Of a stretch of DNA of 38,329 bases, positions 32,302 through 38,329 are shown piece after piece. Below the pieces are notes generated by a model. The model saw nothing but the letters and a program-made list of their open reading frames with translations. It made no database searches and had not been told where the DNA came from. Both the position numbers and the translations under genes were made by a program. This stretch comes from JAKFYM01 sp964612065 (lineage in GTDB: Bacteria; Bdellovibrionota; UBA1018; CAIPTA01): contig CAZTCD010000032.1 of NCBI GenBank assembly GCA_964612065.1, forward strand, positions 1 to 38,329, read 5' to 3'. Each line of letters starts with the position of its first letter. Positions within the stretch are counted from its first letter, which is position 1.

Positions 32302-34269
32302 TTACTCCTCGCTCCCTGGGTGCAGATCGAAGAGAAAAGCGCCCAGGACAAATTCGGCCCCGGCCTCGATCGCGGCCCTCTCAGCGCTATCCTCTTTCCC
32401 TCGCACAAGCTGGAACCTTCCTGATACCTTCGACGGCAATCGCCAAACCTGGTAATCCTTCCCCAGCACTCTCGAGCCAGGTGAAAGCTTATCGAGACTC
32501 ACCTGTCCGGGCACCTGCAGGTATTTTTCGCTATGGTGATCGCCTAATGCCTCCCGATCGAAGCCCACGAATTCCCGGAAAATCTGCCAACCCTCCTGAC
32601 CAAGCTCTTTGCCAAGCCTCACGCAAAGCTCTCCCCGCCAGGAAACAAAATAACTTTCCAGAAATTTCCGGTAAGCGGGAAACTTCTCCAAAAGCCACCG
32701 AAAGGGAGAAAATACCTGATCCGGAATTTTTTCCAGATTTACCTGTGAGAGACGGCCCACAGCCAAAGCTATCGCTTCCTCCATCGCGGCCATCTCAGTA
32801 CCGATGGGAAAAACTGCGTTCCGCTTAAAGGCACTTTCAAAATGGCCGCGGATTTTTTCTCGCCCCTCTGAAAGCTCAGCTTGAAAAAAGGGCTCCAGCC
32901 CGAACCTAACCGCCTTTTCCAGATTTTCCTTATCCGCGCTTTCGTGGTGAAAAAACTCCGGCGCCGGGCAGCCGCCTTTCACGAATTCGGCAAGGGTGGA
33001 GTAGGAACCGAAGTTATAGAGCACGGAAGCAATTCCTTCCTCCTCGGCAATCCTCAGGCTTTCCTCAAAGGCTTGCTTCAAGCGATCTCTGGGAGCGAAG
33101 GCCGGATGCTCTTCATAGAGAAAATGGCGGTAGTCTTTTTCGCCAGCGTTCTCGAGGCTCATGATCATCACATGGGGCTGCAGCGTGCGGCAGGATCTCT
33201 TCCACCTCGCCACGAGGCGAAGGAAATCGGGCAATTCGTGAAAATTGGAGCGCATCACTATGAAGGAGAAGCTGATCGGGAAGAAAATCTTCCCCTCTTC
33301 TGCCTTCCTCAAAAGATTCTCCACATTTTGAATCAAGCGATCCCAGCGCACGTTCTTTTGCACGCGCTCGAGAGTTTCTTTTGTGCCCGCGTTGAGGCTC
33401 AGATTGAGATGGCCGATCAGATCGTGCTCGAGAAGAAAATTCGCGGCCTCCTCTGTGAGCAACATTCCGTTGCTGGAGAGGCGCAGGCTCGCGATCCCGC
33501 TGGCCTTCAGCTTCAGAGCCACCTCACGCCATTCCTTGAAAAGGAGAAATTCCGAGCCATTGCAGAAGAAATCGATGATGTCTGCAGAGGCATCCATTGC
33601 CTGCTCCAGCTCTTCCGGAGTGATACTCCCGCCGGTTACGATCTCCCCACTGAATTTTCCGGGGCACATCACGCAGCGAGCATTGCACTTGGCGATCAGC
33701 TGCACCTGCCGGAAGGGGCCCACCACCGGAGGCGCCTCTTCGCCCTCGTGATAAGCCTTCACGATCGCGAGGATCTTTTGCAGCTTTTTCAATTTCGGCA
33801 GATGCTCGGCATGCCCTTCGAGGCGGAAGCGAAAGAGCAGGAATTTGATTTTCTCCTCGAAATGAAGAATGCGCTTCTTTGTTTCCGCCTGCCCGAGGCT
33901 GCCAGTAAAAAGCTCCTCGATTTTTTGCAGATCAAGATAATCCTCGAAAAGGATCAGATAGCTTTGCACCAGGAAACGGAGAGTATTCTCCAGAGGGGTA
34001 GTGAGCACGCGGCCGAGCGATTGGGCCGTGCCCGCCTGATGGCAGGCCCTGCAATCGTGGTCGGGGTAATGGCCGCCTTTCACCTGCCGGCGAAATTCTT
34101 TAAGCCCCTCCCCTGCCCAAAGGTCGGTCAGGCTCTCTTTTCGCCAATCGCCGAACACCCGGCTGTTGCGGGAACAGATCCGGTAAGAGCCGTCGTTATA
34201 GAGAACACTCTCCAGCCAAGGGGCCGCGCAGAAAAAAGGAGCGGGATTCTTGGCGGAAGAGGCCTCCAT
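32302..34269 (-). CDS. Radical SAM protein with N-terminal SPASM/twitch-like cysteine domain
   Basis: 655 residues from ATG 34269, chosen because it overlaps the fumC stop (TGATG) and has GGAGG upstream; a GTG at 34308 would overlap fumC by 40 bases. The N-terminal 80 residues (FCAAPW, C14; C32; then C73-x-x-C76) resemble the SPASM/twitch auxiliary cluster domain. A helical segment of about 110 residues follows, then the radical SAM core with C195-x3-C199-x2-C202 (CNARCVMC), NGSEFLLF and RLSSNGMLL. About 190 C-terminal residues are not recognised. SPASM domains normally follow the core, so this order is uncommon but known for some peptide-modifying or sugar-modifying enzymes. No small precursor-peptide gene is seen next to it. 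Confidence 0.88.
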   Translation of the reverse strand: MEASSAKNPAPFFCAAPWLESVLYNDGSYRICSRNSRVFGDWRKESLTDLWAGEGLKEFRRQVKGGHYPDHDCRACHQAGTAQSLGRVLTTPLENTLRFLVQSYLILFEDYLDLQKIEELFTGSLGQAETKKRILHFEEKIKFLLFRFRLEGHAEHLPKLKKLQKILAIVKAYHEGEEAPPVVGPFRQVQLIAKCNARCVMCPGKFSGEIVTGGSITPEELEQAMDASADIIDFFCNGSEFLLFKEWREVALKLKASGIASLRLSSNGMLLTEEAANFLLEHDLIGHLNLSLNAGTKETLERVQKNVRWDRLIQNVENLLRKAEEGKIFFPISFSFIVMRSNFHELPDFLRLVARWKRSCRTLQPHVMIMSLENAGEKDYRHFLYEEHPAFAPRDRLKQAFEESLRIAEEEGIASVLYNFGSYSTLAEFVKGGCPAPEFFHHESADKENLEKAVRFGLEPFFQAELSEGREKIRGHFESAFKRNAVFPIGTEMAAMEEAIALAVGRLSQVNLEKIPDQVFSPFRWLLEKFPAYRKFLESYFVSWRGELCVRLGKELGQEGWQIFREFVGFDREALGDHHSEKYLQVPGQVSLDKLSPGSRVLGKDYQVWRLPSKVSGRFQLVRGKEDSAERAAIEAGAEFVLGAFLFDLHPGSEE

Positions 34270-35660
34270 CAGCCTCCATTCCCGATCATATTCTCGGGCC
34301 TCACCCAAGCATCGAACTGCTCGCTCGTGAGGTGGCCGAGGGCCAGAGCGGCTTCCTTAAGCGTGGTGCCTTCTTTATGCGCCTTTTTCGCAATCTGCGC
34401 GGCTTTGTCGTAGCCGATATGAGGATTCAAGGCGGTAACGAGCATCAGGCTCTTGCGGAGATTTTCCTCGATGCGGGGGCCATTGGGCTCGATACCATCC
34501 ACGCAATGCTGGCGGAAAGAATCGCAGCCTTCGGCGAGCAGGCGGCAGCTTTGCAGGAAGTTATGAATGAGGAGCGGCTTGTACACATTGAGCTCGAAAT
34601 TCCCGCTCGCGCCGCCTACTGAGATCGCCACATCATTGCCCATCACCTGCGCGCAAAGCATGGTCATCGCCTCGCACTGGGTGGGATTCACTTTGCCCGG
34701 CATGATGGAGGAGCCCGGCTCATTTTCGGGAATGGAAATTTCGGCCAAGCCGGCGCGAGGGCCGGAGGAAAGCCAGCGGATGTCGTTGGCGATTTTGAAG
34801 AGAGAGGCGGCGAGGCCCTTTAGCGCGCCGTGAGCATGCACTACAGCATCGTTAGCCGCCAGCGCTTCGAATTTATTCGGCGCTGTTACGAAGGGCTTCG
34901 AGGTGAGCTTGGCGATCTCTTTCGCCGTGGCATCGGCATAGCCTTTCGGCGCATTGAGGCCCGTGCCCACAGCGGTGCCGCCGAGCGCGAGCTCGTGCAA
35001 GTGCGGCAGGCTGCTCTCGAGATGGCGAAGGGCCTGAGCAAGCTGAGCCACATAGCCGGAGAACTCCTGGCCGAGGGTCATCGGAGTAGCATCCTGCAAA
35101 TGGGTGCGGCCGATTTTGATCACCTTCGAGAAGGCGCTCGATTTAGCTTCGAGAGAATCACGCAATTTCTTAACCGAGGGAATCACCTGATCCGCCATCG
35201 AAATTGCAGCGGCCACGCTCATCGCGGTGGGAAAAACATCGTTCGAGCTCTGGCTCTTGTTCACATCGTCATTCGGGTGCACGAGGCGCTTCTCGCCCCG
35301 CTCTCCTCCAAGAAGCTCGGAAGCGCGGTTGGCCAGCACCTCGTTCATATTCATATTCGATTGGGTGCCCGAGCCGGTTTGCCAAACGGAAAGCGGGAAT
35401 TCCTGCCCATGCTTATCAGCCAGCACCTCATCCGCCGCTTTCAGGATCGCTTCCCCTTTTTCTTTCTTCAGGGATCCATTCCCCATATTCACAATGGCCG
35501 CCGCTTTTTTGGTGATCGCCAAGGCCCGGATTACTTCGGTGGGGATTTTTTCCGAGGAGATGGCGAAAAATTTCAGCGAGCGGGCTGTTTGCGCGCCCCA
35601 GAGGCGGTCGGAGGGAACTTCGATGGGGCCAAAGGTGTCTTTTTCGATGCGAACGCTCAT
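34269..35660 (-). CDS. fumC: Class II fumarate hydratase FumC
   Basis: 463 residues. It interconverts fumarate and malate in the TCA cycle. Characteristic blocks are GTQSNMNMNEV (TGSGTQ region), GRTHLQDATPMTLGQE with the catalytic His, and GSSIMPGKVNP with the catalytic Ser loop. The length fits the iron-independent class II enzyme (E. coli 467). An AAGAGG lies upstream of the ATG. The radical SAM gene begins at its stop codon, so the two are translationally coupled, with no obvious metabolic reason. The 231-base gap upstream, shared with the divergent clpS, shows no gene. Confidence 0.97.
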   Translation of the reverse strand: MSVRIEKDTFGPIEVPSDRLWGAQTARSLKFFAISSEKIPTEVIRALAITKKAAAIVNMGNGSLKKEKGEAILKAADEVLADKHGQEFPLSVWQTGSGTQSNMNMNEVLANRASELLGGERGEKRLVHPNDDVNKSQSSNDVFPTAMSVAAAISMADQVIPSVKKLRDSLEAKSSAFSKVIKIGRTHLQDATPMTLGQEFSGYVAQLAQALRHLESSLPHLHELALGGTAVGTGLNAPKGYADATAKEIAKLTSKPFVTAPNKFEALAANDAVVHAHGALKGLAASLFKIANDIRWLSSGPRAGLAEISIPENEPGSSIMPGKVNPTQCEAMTMLCAQVMGNDVAISVGGASGNFELNVYKPLLIHNFLQSCRLLAEGCDSFRQHCVDGIEPNGPRIEENLRKSLMLVTALNPHIGYDKAAQIAKKAHKEGTTLKEAALALGHLTSEQFDAWVRPENMIGNGG

Positions 35661-35891
35661 GGGGGAATTTTCCTCTTATTTGCACACTTAAAGCAAAGTT
35701 TGATGCGCCCCTTGGGCGACGGCAAAAATGCTGAAAACTTTCTTCAGAAGCTACCAGCAAGTGGCCGAAAATCCAGGGTAAAATAGGCCAGAAAAGCAAG
35801 GGCGCACTCTGCATCGCAGCACATGAAAAAGGCCCATTTTCTGGACAATTTTCAGCTCAATCCCATCTTCCAATTAAGCTAGACTAGAGGA

Positions 35892-36206
35892 ATGACGCGT
35901 AAGACGGACGAATCGAATCAACATAGCATCGTGGCCCAGAAGGAGAAGGTAAAAAAACCCCCTCTTTACGTGGTGATGCTCCTCAACGACGACTATACGC
36001 CCATGGATTTTGTGGTCGAGGTTTTGCAAAAGTTTTTCCAGAAGACGGAGGATGAAGCTCAACAGATCATGCTCCAGGTTCATCAAAAGGGCGAAGCTGT
36101 TTGCGGTATTTTTACGCGAGAGATCGCGGAAACCAAAGCGGCTCGCGTGGTACAATATGCTCAGGAGCACCAATATCCGCTCCAGACAAGGATAGTGCCG
36201 GAATGA
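35892..36206 (+). CDS. clpS: ClpS adaptor of the N-end rule pathway
   Basis: 104 residues. The conserved binding pocket is visible as LLNDDYTPMDFVVEVL, and the HQKGEAVCGIF segment and the C-terminal half (EIAETKAARVVQYAQEHQYPL) complete the fold. ClpS delivers proteins with Leu, Phe, Tyr or Trp at the N-terminus to ClpAP. AGAGG lies just before the ATG. The stop overlaps the clpA ATG (ATGA), the usual clpS-clpA coupling. The first 20 residues are a flexible tail needed for handover to ClpA. Confidence 0.97.
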   Translation: MTRKTDESNQHSIVAQKEKVKKPPLYVVMLLNDDYTPMDFVVEVLQKFFQKTEDEAQQIMLQVHQKGEAVCGIFTREIAETKAARVVQYAQEHQYPLQTRIVPE

Positions 36207-38275
36207 TTACTCCATCCTTAGAAGCCAGCCTGAACCAAGCCTTCCAACTCGCGCAGAAAAACAGGCACGAGTTTGTAACCTTGGAGCACCTCTTGTTTGC
36301 CTTGCTCTCGGATCCCGATGCTTTGAATGCATTAAAGGCATGCAGTGGCGACATCAAAGAGCTGCAATCCGAAATCGAACAGATTTTTTCTCAACTGCCA
36401 AAAGCCAAAGAGGCAGGCAGGCCTGAGCCCACTCTTGCGTTCAATCGCACCTTGCAGCGGAGCATTCTGCACGCGCAGGGCTCTTCGCGCTCCCAGGTGA
36501 ACGGATGCGACATCTTGATTCATATGTATTCCGAGCCTGATTCCCAGGCCGTGTATCTCCTCGAAAAGCAGGGCATCGAAAAGCTCGATCTGCTGAACTA
36601 TATCTCGCACGGGATCGAGAAAGAGGAAGAAGCCATGGGCGCCTCCGAGGAAGAGGAAGGAATCGAAGGCGAAGCGCCCGTGCAGAAGCGCAAGGGCGCT
36701 CTCGACGCTTTCTGCATCAACCTCGTGGAGCGAGCTCGCCAGGGAAAAATCGATCCCCTGATCGGAAGAGACAACGAGCTCGAACGCACCATGCAGGTTC
36801 TCTGCCGCCGTAAGAAAAACAACCCCATTTACGTGGGCGAAGCAGGCGTGGGCAAAACCGCGATCGCAGAGGGCCTCGCTCTCAAGATCGCCAATGGCGA
36901 GATTCCTGAACCGCTTGAGGGATCTGTGGTTTACTCGCTTGATCTCACCGCCCTCCTCGCCGGCACCAAATACCGCGGCGATTTCGAGCAGCGGATGAAG
37001 AGCGTGCTGAAAGAACTCAAAAGCATTCCGAAAGCAATCCTCTTCATCGATGAGATCCACACCATCATCGGCGCGGGCGCTACCGAAGGGGCCATGGATG
37101 CTTCGAACATGCTCAAGCCCATGCTCTCGAACGGGGAGCTTCGCTGCATCGGCGCCACCACCTACCAGGAATTCCGCCAAGTGTTCGAGAAGAACCGGGC
37201 GCTTGCCCGCCGTTTCCAGCGGATCGATGTGGCCGAGCCTTCCGTAAAAGACACGATCAAGATCCTGCAAGGGCTCAAAGAGAAATTCGAGGAGCACCAT
37301 AGCGTGAAATATACGCAAGGCGCGCTTATCACCGCCGCCGAGCTTTCGAAAAAATACCTGCACGAGCGTTTCCTGCCAGACAAGGCGATCGATCTTCTCG
37401 ACGAAGCGGGCGCCGCCAACCGCCTGCTGCCAAAGAGCAAGCAGCGTGCTTCCATCACGGATAAAGATATCGAGAATCTCATCGCCAAGCAGGTGCAGAT
37501 CCCGAGCAAGAACGTGAGCATGAACGATAAATCGCGGCTCAAGAATCTCTCGCGTGATTTGAAGATGCTGATCTACGGGCAGGACGATGCCGTAGAACAA
37601 GTGGCTACCGCCATCAAGCTCAACCAGAGCGGCCTCTCCACCGGAGAAAAGCCCATCGGCTCCTTCCTCTTTGCTGGCCCCACGGGTGTGGGCAAAACCG
37701 AGCTCGCCAAGCAGCTCGCCCATGCGATGGGTGTGAAGTTCCTTCGCTACGATATGAGCGAGTATATGGAAAAGCACAGCGTATCCCGCCTGATCGGCGC
37801 CCCTCCCGGCTATGTGGGCTTCGATAATGGTGGCTTGCTCACCGAAGACCTCAACAAGCACCCCTATTCCGTGATCCTCTTTGATGAGGTGGAAAAGGCG
37901 CATCCGGATCTGATGAACATCCTGCTGCAGGTACTCGACTACGGCTTCCTCACCGACAATAACGGCCGCCGCAGCGATTTCCGCAATACGGTAATTATCA
38001 TGACCACGAACGCGGGCGCCCACGATAATCTCGTGACCTCGCAGGTGGGCCTCACCAGTTCGGAGGCCCCTCAAGGCCCGAACAAAAAGGCCATTCAGCG
38101 CTACTTCAGCCCGGAATTCTTGAACCGACTCGACGGTGTGGTGCACTTCAAAGGGCTCGATCGCAGCATCGTGCTCAGCGTGGTGGATAAATTCCTCATC
38201 GAGCTCGAGAATCTGCTCAATGAAAAAGGAATCTCGATTTCCGTGGCCGAGGGCGTGCGCTCCTGGCTCGCCTAG
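36203..38275 (+). CDS. clpA: ATP-dependent protease ATPase subunit ClpA, interrupted near the C-terminus
   Basis: 690 residues up to a TAG at 38273. The N-domain begins MITPSLEASLNQAF. D1 has Walker A GEAGVGKT and Walker B ILFIDE; D2 has GPTGVGKT and VILFDE. The ClpP-contact loop reads SQVGL. The protein stops in the small domain of D2 right after VRSWLA, where family members continue with E-x-G-Y-D. In the same frame, after TAG, the sequence reads NG, a second stop TAA, then DAKYGARPIQRLFQD to the window edge, which is the conserved ClpA continuation. The two stops replace the expected Glu and Tyr codons, one base away from GAG and TAC or TAT. Sequencing or assembly error near an end, or true nonsense mutation, are both possible. 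Confidence 0.93.
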   Translation: MITPSLEASLNQAFQLAQKNRHEFVTLEHLLFALLSDPDALNALKACSGDIKELQSEIEQIFSQLPKAKEAGRPEPTLAFNRTLQRSILHAQGSSRSQVNGCDILIHMYSEPDSQAVYLLEKQGIEKLDLLNYISHGIEKEEEAMGASEEEEGIEGEAPVQKRKGALDAFCINLVERARQGKIDPLIGRDNELERTMQVLCRRKKNNPIYVGEAGVGKTAIAEGLALKIANGEIPEPLEGSVVYSLDLTALLAGTKYRGDFEQRMKSVLKELKSIPKAILFIDEIHTIIGAGATEGAMDASNMLKPMLSNGELRCIGATTYQEFRQVFEKNRALARRFQRIDVAEPSVKDTIKILQGLKEKFEEHHSVKYTQGALITAAELSKKYLHERFLPDKAIDLLDEAGAANRLLPKSKQRASITDKDIENLIAKQVQIPSKNVSMNDKSRLKNLSRDLKMLIYGQDDAVEQVATAIKLNQSGLSTGEKPIGSFLFAGPTGVGKTELAKQLAHAMGVKFLRYDMSEYMEKHSVSRLIGAPPGYVGFDNGGLLTEDLNKHPYSVILFDEVEKAHPDLMNILLQVLDYGFLTDNNGRRSDFRNTVIIMTTNAGAHDNLVTSQVGLTSSEAPQGPNKKAIQRYFSPEFLNRLDGVVHFKGLDRSIVLSVVDKFLIELENLLNEKGISISVAEGVRSWLA

Positions 38276-38329
38276 AACGGCTAAGACGCCAAATACGGCG
38301 CCCGGCCCATCCAGCGCCTATTCCAGGAC

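Noticed and set aside
36332..38146. Very long open frames antisense to clpA (604 codons), and similar ones opposite the radical SAM, IleRS, secreted-protein and permease genes
   Set aside because: Each lies opposite a gene with clear family motifs; long antisense frames are a by-product of codon use. Their translations show no domain pattern or ribosome-binding site.
38273..38284. Reassigned stop codons (TAG as Glu, TAA as Tyr) as an explanation for clpA
   Set aside because: TAG and TAA terminate other genes in this window at positions where homologues also end, and two different reassignments at once are implausible.

Overview
The window looks like a chromosomal segment of a diderm (Gram-negative) bacterium. 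It carries many signal peptides, lipoboxes and C-terminally aromatic beta-barrel proteins, an LpoB-type lipoprotein, a LolCDE-like export cassette, and ClpS/ClpA. The mix of housekeeping genes with many unassigned secreted proteins and lipoproteins, plus an IleRS of the eukaryote-like type 2, would fit Bdellovibrionota or another former deltaproteobacterial lineage. That placement is inference only. No rRNA, tRNA, IS element, phage gene or CRISPR array was found.

Layout. 1-573: tail of a probable outer-membrane protein. 704-4089: a more AT-rich cell-surface O-acyltransferase with a C-terminal SGNH domain, facing a membrane-anchored SGNH hydrolase. 4241-9653: a tight five-gene cassette (barrel protein, ABC ATPase, FtsX-like permease, LolA-like periplasmic protein, second permease), probably an envelope lipid or lipoprotein trafficking machine. 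9788-11126: a secreted protein of unknown family followed by a small lipoprotein. 11134-13012: lpoB with a COG3014-like lipoprotein. 13013-13357: the only gene-free stretch above 300 bases, rich in nested inverted repeats. 13358-14925: a propeller-like lipoprotein and a small barrel protein. 14977-19766, minus strand: rnc, era, a second copy of the secreted-protein/lipoprotein pair, and der.

19788-21603: a 51-residue membrane protein, a DUF962/Mpo1-like protein, alkyladenine glycosylase and fur. 21650-25914: ileS (type 2) and a secreted barrel-like protein. 25922-30063, minus strand: a secreted oligopeptidase B, a SAM methyltransferase, and a cysteine-rich Sel1-repeat protein whose signal peptide implies a CTG start. 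30138-31469: thyA-folA. 31541-32242: a PIG-L-type deacetylase. 32302-35660, minus strand: fumC and a radical SAM protein with an N-terminal SPASM-like cysteine domain. 35892 to the end: clpS-clpA, with clpA interrupted by two in-frame stops just before the window edge.

The strongest candidates for undescribed biology are the duplicated secreted-protein/lipoprotein module (both large members start with TTG), the five-gene Lol-like cassette with its own barrel, and the structured region upstream of lpoB. Most genes lie in overlapping or closely spaced co-directional runs, so ATGA/GTGA translational coupling is common.
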